64,000 nt of DNA from K23-9 sp964460665 (lineage in GTDB: Bacteria > Planctomycetota > Planctomycetia > Pirellulales > Pirellulaceae), in the NCBI GenBank assembly GCA_964460665.1, contig CAYWSL010000001.1:1-64000 (forward strand), given 5' to 3'. The notes under the pieces are model-generated. The model was not told where the DNA came from. It saw only the letters and a program-made list of their open reading frames with translations, and did not search any database. A program made the position numbers and the translations under genes. Position 1 is the first letter of the stretch; every line of letters begins with the position of its first letter. Below are positions 34,991 through 46,000 of the stretch, piece by piece.

Positions 34991-36792
34991 TAGTTGACCT
35001 CCTCGTTAGAATCCGCAGTAGGAACATGCGCCGGTGCGTCGCGAAGCTCGCGACGTACGACTTTCCCAAGGAAGTTCTTGGGCAATTCGCCTTTGCAGTG
35101 CTCGAAAACCCTCGGGCGTTTGTGCTTGGAAAGCGTTCGATGGCAGTGTTCTTCCAACACGTCCTCGTCCCACGTGCAACCTGATTTCAGCGTGATCACG
35201 GCTTTGACGATTTCCCCGCGTCGCGTGTCTGGTTTGCCGACCACCGCGACGTCTTTGACGATCTCGCATCCGCGTATCGCTTCTTCTACTTCGCAGGGAT
35301 AAACGTTGTACCCCGATGTGATGATCAGGTCCTTCTTGCGACCAACGATGCTGTAGTAGCCATCGCGATGACGTACGGCCAAGTCACCGGTATGCAGCCA
35401 ACCATCACGAATCGCTTCGCCTGTTGCGGTTGGCTCATTCCAGTAGCCCAACATGACCTGAGGTCCACGGATGATCAGTTCGCCAACGTCACCGTCGGTC
35501 ACATCACGTCGTCCATGATGCGTCTCCACGATTCGGCACTGCGTCTCGGGAAGCGGTAATCCAATCACCCCGTATCGTGGCTCGCGGAACAAATGTCCAA
35601 CGTGCGTGACCGGTGATGCTTCGGACAACCCGAAGCCCTCAACCACGAGGGCGCCGCTGTGCAAAGAGAACTCACGCCCGACCTCTTCTAGCAACGGCGC
35701 ACCGCCAGAAATCACCCACTCAATGGATGACAATTCCGCTGGATGGCTTCGCAAACGTTGGTTCAAGGCGACCAGCATCGCTGGCACCGCGTGCAGTACG
35801 GTTGGTCGATGTTCTTCGATCAGCCGGATCACCTTTCGAGTGTTGTACCGATGATGCAGAACCAACGTGGCTCCCATCGCGGTTCCACCCATCACCGTGG
35901 CCGACATTCCGTAGCTGTGAAAGAACGGTAGGACCGCCATCATCGTTTCGGTTCCAAACGAACGATCCGTCCAAACGTATTGTTGCCAAGCATTGGCGAC
36001 CAAGTTCGTGTGGCTAAGCGTGACGGCTTTTGGTGTACCGGTCGTTCCACCGGTTGGCAAGATGTAAGCAGAGTCAATCTTGGGATCAATCGTGATCGGC
36101 TGCCAACGATTGTCGGCTTCGTCCATCGCGTCCCAAAACCATCTGGAAACGCAGTTCGATGGGGACTTCCAAAGTCCAGTGTTGCGATGACGCAACCACA
36201 GGTAACCCAACTGTTTGAATGCAGGCAAGTGCTTGCGGATCGACACCAACAACACCTGATCAACTAGTTCTGAATCGTTATCACAAAGTTCAGTTAGCAG
36301 ATCCAGACAGACAACGGTGCGGCAATGCGTTGCGCGCAGCAAGCGTTCTACTTCTTCTTGGACCATCAGCGGGCTGATCGCAACCACGACGGCGCCTGCC
36401 CGCCATGCACCATTGCAAGCGATAATGTATTCAGGAACGTTCGGCAGTAGCACTCCCACACGATCGCCAGGGCGGATTCCCATTCGCTGGAACATCGCGG
36501 CGCAGCGTATCGCGGCGGCATTCAGTTCTTCATACGAATAGACTTCATCGCCATAGCGAACCGCGTCGCGATTCGGCAGTTTTTCTGCGGCATGCTGCAA
36601 CAGCCCAAAGGCTGGCACATCACGGTAGTCAGCGATTCCGCTTGGACCTTCCACAGGATTTCGATTCGACACCGGAATCGATAGCGGTGCGACGCCATGC
36701 TCGACCGCTGAGGCATCGTTTGGCGAAACGCCTATTTTGGGCTTACGCCCGTCCCCACCTGTGTCTCCGACTGAATCAAAAAGCTGACTCAT
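34990..36792 (-). CDS. Long-chain acyl-CoA ligase (AMP-forming)
   Basis: The 600-aa product activates fatty acids to acyl-CoA. It has the ANL P-loop YILPTGGTTGTPKAVTLSH (about 207-225), the GFGLSEASPVTHVG adenylate-binding region (about 363-376), and WLHTGDLAVRHRDGYYSIVGRKKDLII around 450-476, where the Asp binds ribose. The C-terminal lysine region is LPKNFLGKVVRRELR (about 571-585). It first converts free fatty acids, so it heads the cluster logically and physically. The ATG at 36790-36792 has AAGGAG six bases upstream; the longer open frame is not family-like. Confidence 0.93.
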   Translation of the reverse strand: MSQLFDSVGDTGGDGRKPKIGVSPNDASAVEHGVAPLSIPVSNRNPVEGPSGIADYRDVPAFGLLQHAAEKLPNRDAVRYGDEVYSYEELNAAAIRCAAMFQRMGIRPGDRVGVLLPNVPEYIIACNGAWRAGAVVVAISPLMVQEEVERLLRATHCRTVVCLDLLTELCDNDSELVDQVLLVSIRKHLPAFKQLGYLWLRHRNTGLWKSPSNCVSRWFWDAMDEADNRWQPITIDPKIDSAYILPTGGTTGTPKAVTLSHTNLVANAWQQYVWTDRSFGTETMMAVLPFFHSYGMSATVMGGTAMGATLVLHHRYNTRKVIRLIEEHRPTVLHAVPAMLVALNQRLRSHPAELSSIEWVISGGAPLLEEVGREFSLHSGALVVEGFGLSEASPVTHVGHLFREPRYGVIGLPLPETQCRIVETHHGRRDVTDGDVGELIIRGPQVMLGYWNEPTATGEAIRDGWLHTGDLAVRHRDGYYSIVGRKKDLIITSGYNVYPCEVEEAIRGCEIVKDVAVVGKPDTRRGEIVKAVITLKSGCTWDEDVLEEHCHRTLSKHKRPRVFEHCKGELPKNFLGKVVRRELRDAPAHVPTADSNEEVN

Positions 36793-37251
36793 GATGGACT
36801 CCTTCAAGAAGCCTTCATCCTTGAACCACGGCATTGCCCACATGGGCAACTCAACCGATCCACTGGTAGGCAGCGAATAGATGCCAACCAGAGGGTTGCC
36901 GGCTCTGCAACCAAAACGTTGGTAAGAAGTAAACTAAGGCACGAATGAAAAGATCACCGATGGTCCGGCAACGTCGTGCGCAGGCCGAGAAGAGCGGAAT
37001 AACCGAGCCGAAATCTGCTCTTTCTCGCATGCAATGAATAGTAGTTCGAACAAGCCCGTTAGGCAAGTTATTTTCCCCGTATTGGATTATAAAGGAAAAT
37101 ACCGGATCTTTACTTGCTTTTTCAAAATCAGCGGAACAGTCGTGAATTCCCGCTATTTAGGTTGGTTTGGTTGGTGTTTTTGGGGCAAAACCAAGCCGAA
37201 TTACGATGTGGTGCGTAAGATGGACTGACGATCTCGTTCCAGCAGATTTCA
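36793..37251. other. Divergent intergenic region, AT-rich, with an 8-bp inverted repeat
   Basis: This 459-bp gap separates the acyl-CoA ligase (minus) and the Bpt-like gene (plus). It holds TATTTTCC (37069-37076) and GGAAAATA (37094-37101), a 17-nt-spaced inverted repeat around ATTGGATTATAAA, the most AT-rich stretch nearby and a possible promoter or operator for either gene. No small gene is supported. Confidence 0.4.
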
Positions 37252-37995
37252 ATGAGCCATCCCAATTCCGAAAATCAACTGCACAAGAATACTGGACAGT
37301 TGAAGTTGATCGTTGTTCAAGACCAGCTTCAGGCCTGTCCCTATCTTGCAGACACAACCGCGCGAATGCCGCTGCGATTGCCGGTGGGAGATGTCACGCC
37401 TGCGGCAACCGATCATCTTCTGGAACTTGGCTATCGTCGCAGCGGTGACTTTGTCTACCGGACACAGTGCCCCGCGTGTGTCGCCTGCCAACCGACCCGT
37501 GTTCGACTAGGCAGCTTCAAAATGACGGGTTCGATGAAACGAGTCTTGAAGCGTGGTGATCGAGACCTAACTTGCAGCTGGGACCAACCAATTGTCGACC
37601 AACAGCGCGTCGACATGTTCAACCAGCATCGCGGACAGCGAAACCTAGGATCGGGCGAAGAGGTAGACGCACGGTCTTACGGTGCGTTTTTAAATGACAG
37701 CTGTTGTGACACGATTGAACTATCCATCCGTCTAAACAATCAGTTGATTGCCGTTGCGATCATCGACGTCGGCAGCACCAGTGTCTCAGCTGTCTACACC
37801 CACTTTGATCCAGCGATGAGCCGCTATAGTTTGGGAACGTACGCGATCCTAAAACAACTGCAGTGGGCCAAAGAAAGCGGCCGCAAGTTTGTTTACCTGG
37901 GAATGTACGTGGCAAACAATTCGCACCTGAACTATAAAGCCCGCTTCGGGCCACAAGAACGTTTGTTCGATGGCAAATGGCAGGAAGTGACTTAG
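37252..37995 (+). CDS. bpt: Aspartate/glutamate leucyltransferase (Bpt/Ate family)
   Basis: The 247-aa product adds an amino acid from aminoacyl-tRNA to N-terminal Asp/Glu of proteins in the N-degron pathway. Features: CPYLADTTARMPLRLP (about 28-43), HLLELGYRRSGDFVYRTQCPACVACQPTRV (about 57-85) with the Cys cluster typical of ATE N-domains, and the C-domain GAFLNDSCCDTIEL, SAVYTHFDPAMSRYSLGTYA (about 178-198) and YLGMYVANNSHLNYKARFGPQE (about 217-238). Length fits bacterial Bpt, which is usually leucyl-specific, rather than eukaryotic Ate1. No ClpS or ClpA is in the window. ATG at 37252 without clear Shine-Dalgarno. Confidence 0.92.
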   Translation: MSHPNSENQLHKNTGQLKLIVVQDQLQACPYLADTTARMPLRLPVGDVTPAATDHLLELGYRRSGDFVYRTQCPACVACQPTRVRLGSFKMTGSMKRVLKRGDRDLTCSWDQPIVDQQRVDMFNQHRGQRNLGSGEEVDARSYGAFLNDSCCDTIELSIRLNNQLIAVAIIDVGSTSVSAVYTHFDPAMSRYSLGTYAILKQLQWAKESGRKFVYLGMYVANNSHLNYKARFGPQERLFDGKWQEVT

Positions 37996-38045
37996 TTGGT
38001 ACGTGCGTTGGGTTGAGTGGCGGCAGACTGTAGCTGTGGCGATCG

Positions 38046-39707
38046 TTACTTTGCGTCCCACCACCAGCGCTGTAGCGTCTTTGGCTGCGATGGATCCGGT
38101 TTGGCGTAGGCGGCAAGCGATGGATAGTTGATCAGCTTGGTTTTGATCGTATCCCGCGTGTTCACCGATACCCCTCCGCTTGCCAGGACAACGTGGTGGA
38201 TCTTGCGGCCATGACGCACGCTATGGTGCGTTGCAATCGACTCAACCGATCGCGGAGTCGGCATGGTCCACGTCGTAGTTGACGCCTCGGACGCCAGATG
38301 ATCGATCAAGGCAATCTGTGATTCGCTGGTGGCGTGTCGATGAACCAAAGCACTTACCGACGCGAGACGATAAACCGACTCCAACGCACCGTAGATCGGG
38401 TACTTTGCTCGAATCGCTTCCCAGTGCTGATTGAACTCTTTGACAAACGCTTCGGATCGCGGATCACGAGTCACTTGGCCACGATCTCCGTTGGCCAAAG
38501 CCCGTTGGTTTTCGCCGCTTAGACGAATCACGGGGCCTGCTATCTCGAAGACACTACGGTTGGCGTCCGTCCGTACGCTGCGCGGCTGGGAGGTAAACCA
38601 AAGACGCAGCAACAGCTGATCCGGTGTGCCCTGGGCAATCTGATCGTCGATCACATCCAGGTAGTTTTTCACTCCATCGGGCATTGGTTGTTGCCCCAAA
38701 GCCAATTGCTTCATGTGCCGGTCAGCTTCGACCATCACGTAGCCGATCGGCGTGTCGCCAGCAGTGCCAAAAACCTCGACACGCTGCAGTCCCAAGGCTT
38801 CTCGCATCTTTTCAGCGGCTTTCCCGACTGGTATCGAATTGTTCTGAACGGCTTGTGCGACCAAGGCGGCTTGCTTTAGCCCTTGTGGGGTTGGATCGAT
38901 CGTGCAACCGAATGGTCGATTGTTTCTTGCTGCGGCCAGGCATGTGAAAAGGAAATCGCTGCGAAGCGTGTTCCTTCCGGTTTGCTGATCGCGAAACCAA
39001 CCATCCACCTTTTCAATTCCGCCGACTGGGCCAGCCAGCAAGACGTCATCGTCTCGCAAAATGACATACTGGATTCGCGAAAGTCCGCACAGATGCATGA
39101 TCGATTCACTTGAACTTTGCCCCAACATTCGCAGTTGGCCGATTTCGTCTTTCAAGCGTCGCAGCGACACGACTCGCATCGGTGACGGTTGTCGCCATGA
39201 TGTGTTACTGCCTGAGGTAGCGTTACGGTCGGAGCGAAGCAGTGTGTTCAAATCATCCAGCGCCTCTGATGGCACCAGAGCCTGGCAAGACTGAAGCGTT
39301 CCGTTTGGGTCTACATACACGCCTTGCGGATACGGCGCCATCGTGCTGGGGCCACCTAACGCTTCCCATGTATCGGGCACCACGGTGGTTTCGATCAACT
39401 GCATCAACGAACCAAAGTCGGCGAATCCACCACCACCAGCACCACCGACTTCGCGAATCACCGAATCACGTTGCCCGCTCGATTGGATGTCGCGAATCGT
39501 TCGGGCCGCTGCGACCGGCTCGCCTGCATAGCTTTGCTGGGATGCGACCTGACCAAGAATCTGATCACGCTGCGTGATCGGGCTGCCAAGTGCCGCTTGA
39601 TGGGCAACCGCAAACTCTCCTGCTGCTGCGTGTGTTCGCCGTTCCTGTGCATGGGACAGACACCCCATAGCAACCACACATGACAAAATCGCAAAGATAC
39701 GTAGCAT
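38046..39707 (-). CDS. Secreted DUF1598-like protein
   Basis: The 553-aa product has a signal peptide (MLRIFAILSCVVAMGCLSHA, cleavage near HAQ; the Cys-containing end could also be lipobox-like). The segment LSRIQYVILRDDDVLLAGPV (about 204-223), then DGWF and NTLRSDFLFTCLAAARNNRPFGCTIDPTPQG (about 245-275), matches my memory of DUF1598, a family first defined in Rhodopirellula baltica and abundant in Planctomycetes. No catalytic motif is evident; probably periplasmic. Function unknown. Convergent with bpt (50 bp apart). The 306-bp gap upstream holds a terminator for the giant gene. Confidence 0.75.
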   Translation of the reverse strand: MLRIFAILSCVVAMGCLSHAQERRTHAAAGEFAVAHQAALGSPITQRDQILGQVASQQSYAGEPVAAARTIRDIQSSGQRDSVIREVGGAGGGGFADFGSLMQLIETTVVPDTWEALGGPSTMAPYPQGVYVDPNGTLQSCQALVPSEALDDLNTLLRSDRNATSGSNTSWRQPSPMRVVSLRRLKDEIGQLRMLGQSSSESIMHLCGLSRIQYVILRDDDVLLAGPVGGIEKVDGWFRDQQTGRNTLRSDFLFTCLAAARNNRPFGCTIDPTPQGLKQAALVAQAVQNNSIPVGKAAEKMREALGLQRVEVFGTAGDTPIGYVMVEADRHMKQLALGQQPMPDGVKNYLDVIDDQIAQGTPDQLLLRLWFTSQPRSVRTDANRSVFEIAGPVIRLSGENQRALANGDRGQVTRDPRSEAFVKEFNQHWEAIRAKYPIYGALESVYRLASVSALVHRHATSESQIALIDHLASEASTTTWTMPTPRSVESIATHHSVRHGRKIHHVVLASGGVSVNTRDTIKTKLINYPSLAAYAKPDPSQPKTLQRWWWDAK

Positions 39708-40013
39708 CAGAAGATCCCAACCTAGTGACGAGTGAGAAGAGACACGAAACGAGTGTGAATTAAGCGTTCGCTGTACGTTTCGCCGCCTCTAGAGTACAGC
39801 AAATCTTGGTCCAAAGCCAAAGATGTTGTGAACGACAAGGAATTCCGGTGTGGATGTAGCACTTTGCAACATCGACCTGCAGCAATCTGCCACGAAAGCA
39901 AAACCAGCCACGCTGTGAAGCGTGGCTGAATTGAGAACGATTTCAACTAAGAACCGGACGGTTTGCGCCGCTACGGCACAGCCCTTCGGTCCCTTTAAGG
40001 ACGTCAGACGGTA
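39708..40013. other. Intergenic region after the giant gene
   Basis: This 306-bp gap lies between the giant gene's 3' end and the DUF1598-like gene's start, both on the minus strand. It contains the giant gene's hairpin at 39905-39928 and must hold the DUF1598 promoter, which I could not place. No small gene is seen. Confidence 0.5.
39905..39928 (-). terminator. Probable terminator of the giant surface-protein gene
   Basis: CAGCCACGC and GCGTGGCTG (plus-strand arms) form a perfect 9-bp stem with a TGTGAA loop. On the minus strand it is followed by GGTTTTGCTTTC, a partial T-run. It sits 86 nt past the giant gene's stop. Confidence 0.6.
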
Positions 40014-43000
40014 CTAGAACAAATCAGACAGCACAGCATCCACTGCAGCTATCTCATCCTGCTCATCTGTCTCTTCGTCGTCACCAGCGATCAAGTCAAT
40101 GACTGAGAAGTCAGCTTGCTGTGCTACCGAACTGGTCGTGATGACTTGGTCCGTTGAATCGCTGATCGACATCGCCGGCTCGAACTGATCGCCATTGCGA
40201 TTCAGATTCGTGCCAAGCTCGATTGTGTCGGAACCAATCGGCTGGATTGGTGCGTCAACCTGTTCACCAAAGATGTCACTACGGTCGGCAATGAAATTGA
40301 TTACCAAGATCGCATCGACAGCGGTAATCGCCTGAGAACCATCGACGTCCCAGAACAATGGTCCAAAATCGTCGTCCGGAATCGGGATAAATAGTCCTTC
40401 GTCAGCAATCATATTGATCACCAAAATCGCGTCCAACGGCGTAACAAGGCCGCTGGCATCCACGTCAAAGTTATCGACTTGGTTCTGGCGTCCGCCAACA
40501 ACGAAGTTCAACGTAACCGTTCCTGGTAAACTTCGCCGACCCGACGAGTCCTCTACCGAGTACGTGAACGAATCCTGACCGGTGAAGGGAGCCGTTGGCA
40601 CATACCGCAGCTGGCCATTGGGCAAGATCGTGACCGTTCCGTTAGTTGGCTGAGTTTCAATCACCAATGTCGAAGCCAAGAAGTCACCTTCATCGTTGGC
40701 CAAAACATCAACGTCAAGCTGTCCAGCGACCGAGACACCACTTGCGACATCCGGATTCGCCGTTGGTAAATCTCCAACATCAACCGTTACGGTTGCTGGC
40801 TCACTCTGCTGTCCAAGATCGTCACCGACGGTGTAGCTGAACTCATCTGGCCCCGTGAAGCCAACGTCCGAGACGTATGTCACTGTGCCACTATTGTTCA
40901 CAATCAGCGAACCGTTCTCGGGTTGCAAAGTGATGATGATCGAAGCAGGGTCAATCGAACCGTCGACGTCAAAGTCGTTGGCTAGGACATCAATGTCTAG
41001 CCCAACGTTTGGTGCAGCAAACACCGAATCGGCTACCGCAGTCGGCTCGTCATTGATTCCTTGTACATTCAGCAACACATTTGCTGTCGGCATCGGGTCT
41101 TCACCATCAGTATCCGTGATCATGTAAGTGAATTGATCTACCAGTGAGGTGTTCGGTGGCAAAGCTTGAAGTATGGTTGAGGTTGTCGGATCGTAGATCA
41201 AATCACCATTTGAATCGCGTGTGATCGTCGCCCCTAAATCTGACACAAGCGGTGTCGAAATCACAACACTTAACACTTCGTTCGGATCGAAAGCACTGTC
41301 AGGATCAAAGTCGTTTGCCAACAGGTCAGCTGGATCGATCCGAAGCAATTCGTCTTCGTTAGCAAGCACTGTGTCATCGACCGCAATTGGGCTGTCGTCG
41401 ACTGGATTGATCGTGATTGTCAGCGTTGCGGGCAATGATCGCCCAGCAACCGAGTCAACGGCTGTGACCAGAACGTCAACGGTTCCATTTGCATCTGGAG
41501 CTGGCGTGAAGGTTAGTTCTCCCGTTACTGATACGTTAGGCAAAACTGCAAACAAATTTTCGCGTCCTGCAGGCACTTCGACCTCAAAGCGGTCGATCGT
41601 CTGTGTTGCTGCTTCGTCACCAGGCCCAGGTGAGATGTTCGTCGCCCAATTGCTCAGGGTGAACAATCCACTGTCCTCATCAACCAAAACAGGTGTAGGC
41701 GAAGCGGTAAATGTTGGCGGATCATTTTCGACCCCAATAACGATTTGGAACGGATGCACGGTTTGATTCACGTCGCCGTTAGCAGCAATCGCCGGTCCGT
41801 TATCCGTCAGCACGAGTTGGAAATCGGCAACACCGCTCTGATCCTGTGCTGTCTCAAACGACAGGCTCAACGTCGTCCCCACTAGCGTCACGGTCGGCTG
41901 CGTAGCGAAAAGCGACGAACTATTGCTTAGCGATGTCAAGCTAGCTGTCACTGTCTGTGCTGTCGCACCTGATACTTCATCGAGTGCTCCTAGTGGACCA
42001 GGTAGAACAGAAGTCGCCCAATCTGGAATCGTGACCACCCCTTCGTCTTCAAGGACGATGACATCGGCGGCTCCGGTGAAAATTGGCGGATCATTGACAC
42101 CAACAACATTGATGGTGACCGTCACATCAGTGGTTCTTGGATCGGCCGTCGGCTGTCCGTTGGACGCAACTAAAACGGTTTCGCCGTCATCTTGCAGTTG
42201 GTAGACAAACGAATCTTGGCCAACAAAATTCACGGGTGGTTGATAGTCATATCCAGTCAAGTTGCCAGCAGCATCTTGGACCGCAGTCAACGTGCCACCA
42301 CTCACGGTAGTCAGTGGAACTACCCCCAAAGCCAGTGACTGATTTCCACCAGGGTCGGCGGTGCTCGCTTCGTTTGCCGGACCAACGGTGAAGGCCCCCA
42401 AAAGATCGCCGCTAACAATGGACCCATTGGCGCTGATAAACAACGTTGTGTTTTCAGAGTTGTTAAACGCCAACGATCCGGCAGCCGGATCAATTGCCGG
42501 CGGATCATTTACAGGACGGATATCGATTGTCAGTGTTTCGATATTCGATCGGTTGATGTCGCCACGTGTAGAAACATCCGCACCAAGACCGTCATCAACT
42601 AACGAGACCTCGAATACAAATTGTCCAAACACATCAGGAGCCGATTCGTATTGCAAAACACCCGCTGCTGAAATGGTCGGTTCTGTCGTGAAGGAAGTCG
42701 GCAGATCGGCCGCAGTGATGTTCACTGGCGAAAGTTCAAAATCGATATTTTGTCCCAGAGCAAATTCGATTTCATCGGTCGCCGTTGCTGGGCCCGCAGC
42801 AAAATTAAACGCGAATCCAGCCACGCTCTGTAGCCCTGCGTCTTCGGCTGCCTGCACATTGTTAGTGCTTAACTGGTAAATAGGGGCGTCGTTGACTGGT
42901 GTTAAATTAAGCCTTACACGGTTCGAGGCCGTCAAAGGATCCGGTTCAAGTTGACCGCTAAACAACGAAAACGTTTCGCCGCCCGTCGTGCTAACGTCGT

Positions 43001-46000
43001 TAACCAGGTAATTGAACGAATCCGAAACGCCCTGCGTGTTGTTGTAGTCTGCTGGCGGTGTGTACTCCAAGCCAATCACATCACCTGAACCGTCAGTAAC
43101 AGCAACAAGCGTTCCACCTAAGTCGGTTTGTGTCGGGAAGTTGAACAATTCCAGCACTTGCGATCCACCATCGGCTGCAGACACCTCGTTGGATGGACCA
43201 ACCTCGAACAAGTCCAGCAATCCAATCGGAGCGAATCCAGCTCCAGTCGGGGCGCTGAGCGGAATCAGATACGGCGAAGCGACGCCATTAGAATCCGTGT
43301 TGTCCTCAGTCAGTGTGTATGTCACCTCACCGTTGCCAGCAACAGAATAGGCTGCATCAGGAGACGCCGAATCACTCGTGTTCAACACAGAAGATCGAAT
43401 TTGTGGAGCGTCATTGACTGGACGCACATTGACCGTGAACGTGATAAGTTGGGTCTGCGGCACAAAGCCCGGTGTCAAGTTGTCCAGGTCTTCGACTCGC
43501 ATGACGATCGTCGCCGAACCAATGACATCAGGACTTGGGTGAACCGACAAGACGCCGGATGAACTTACTGATGGGGCTTGCAAGAACAGTCCAGGCTGAA
43601 CGGTCGATTGATCTGGCAAGTACGTGAAGACGACGCTTTCACGCTGTAGTTCGTCCAGCGCTGTAGCAGGCCCTGGGAATACGTTGGTTGCAAAATCGGA
43701 AATCGAAGTTGCCAAGCTGTCATCGCGTTCCAGAATGTCGACCACGCTTTGGAACTGGAAACTTGGTGGATCGTTTACACTCGTCACTGTTAATTCTACC
43801 GTTGCAGGAGCCGAACGCTGATCTGGCAAATCTAGTACGGTGTCCACACCCGTGTCATCTACGTCTCCGGATCCGACAAGGGTTGTCACTCCGTCGTCTG
43901 CCACGACGTAGTCGAACAATTCAACAGCTGCAAACGGAGTTCGCTGGTTGTAATCTTGGCCTGGTAGATAGGTGCCATCAACAAAAGCCCCACTACTAAA
44001 GTTGAACGTCAGCAAACCACCCGAGACGGTGTTCAACGTAAGCGTTCCGGTGCCATTGAGCCCGATGGATGGGTCAAACAAGTCATTCACGTCAATTGAT
44101 TCATCGCCATCAGAGAATGCAACGACGCGAAGCGACTGTTCGTTTTCAACAAACGGTGCTGGAGGTAGTGTTGAAGCATCAATGGCAATGGCCGGATTCG
44201 CACCACCCAATAGATCGGCTGCCGTGAAGCTGACCAAAGTGTCTTCCACACCGCCGAACGAACGGTCAAATGCCCTGGGGGCGTCGTTAATCGGTTCGAT
44301 CAGAATCGAAACCGTTGCCGTGTCTGGCCTGGGCGACAATTGACGAGTTCCATTGACGTCTTCGTCGACGCCTTGGTCGGCTACCTGATATTCAAACGTA
44401 TCCAAGCCGAACCGATCCGCTGGCGCTTCATAGAGCAAGTCTCCATTTGGCAGCAGCGTCACGGTTCCGCCTAAAGCTGTTGTGAATACGGTGTTAACGA
44501 TCGTCAGGTTGGACGTGTCATTGATACCGCCTAATTCGTCACCAGCGCTCGTTGGTGCATTCGTATCGTTGCTCAGCAAAAATGCTGCTGGAATGACCAG
44601 CGCCGAATCTTCGACTGGATTGATTGACGAGAACGAATTCCAAATCGACGAAGTGCTGGTGATCAAATCGTCCGACGCGACAGGGTCATCATTTTGTGGT
44701 GTCACAAAAATCGATACGAGGGCCTGAACTGATTCAGGAGGATTGGTGAACGTTCCACCTGTGGGTAGCTGAGCAATTCCATCATCCGTCAGCGTGTACG
44801 AGAACTGGTCGATGGTACGACCGCCACCGGTCCGCGGATTATCCGCGTTGAAGTCCGGGTTCGGCGTGTACTGGAAGTCGATCAAGTTATCGTTTGTGTC
44901 AAAGTTCACGGCATCAATCGTGCCATTGGTTGTCGGAAACGGGCCATTGGCTGCATTCGCTGCCGTCACGGTTTCCGCACCAATGTTCAGAGCTGTAACC
45001 GTTGTGGTTGCATCCTGATTGGATTCGTCAAACGGGAATGGAAGCACTGGATTGGCGTGCCCAACCGATCCTGTTCGCAGCATATCGGCTGTAATTGTTA
45101 TCGGTGTGTCTTCCAGCGTGACGAAACCTTGGTCGTTAGCTGCCGGGGCGTCATTGACAGGGTCAATCGTCAGAGTAGCCGTGGCGATGTCGAACTTGTT
45201 TTGGACAACCGATGTACCATCTACGGCAACGTTCACACCCTGGTCGACAATCAGATACTCAAACGAATCTGGTCCGAAGTAATCCAGCGGTGGTGTGTAG
45301 ACCAAATCACCAGTCGCGGAATCCAACGACACGGTGCCACCACGATTCGTCGTCAGCGGGAACGCACGGAATTCAGTTGGGAACTCTGGGTCTGCTGACG
45401 TATCGAAGAACGTGCCTGAAACCAAGAACTCGCCTAAGTCTGGTTGCCCGCCAAACTGATTCGATTCGAACGTTAGGTCACTGGCCACAAAGCCTTGCTG
45501 AATCCCACTAACGGTTCCCGTTGCGTATAGCAAGCTGTCGATCGTGTCAAAGTCGAAGTTGACCGCCGCAATCAATCGGTCAGTCGGATCGGGAGTAAAC
45601 GGAATCCAGTTCGAGTCATTGTTGTACTCCCACGTGAACCCGTTGAACCGAGCAGCAACCAAGTTGCTGCTGTTGATAACCCCTGGCAAGTTCACTGGTG
45701 GTGCCGCGGCAAAACGTGTGAAGACGTTCAGTTCGCTGAACAGGATGTAACCCGTTCCGGTGGCCGTATCGTCCACTGCGATTCCCGAATTGACTGCTCC
45801 GATTAACGTCGTGTTTGTTGCACCCTGTGCAGTCACTAAAGACACAGCTGTGTCGTTGATGCCCAAGCTCTCGTCATCATCTGCCTGCGTGCCGGCGAAG
45901 TCGTTCGACAACAAGAAAGCTGTTGGAATCGTAAACGGCGTGTCTTCCTGCAACGCAACACCAAACGTCGAACTGTCGATCACGTCGTTGGCTGCGGTCG

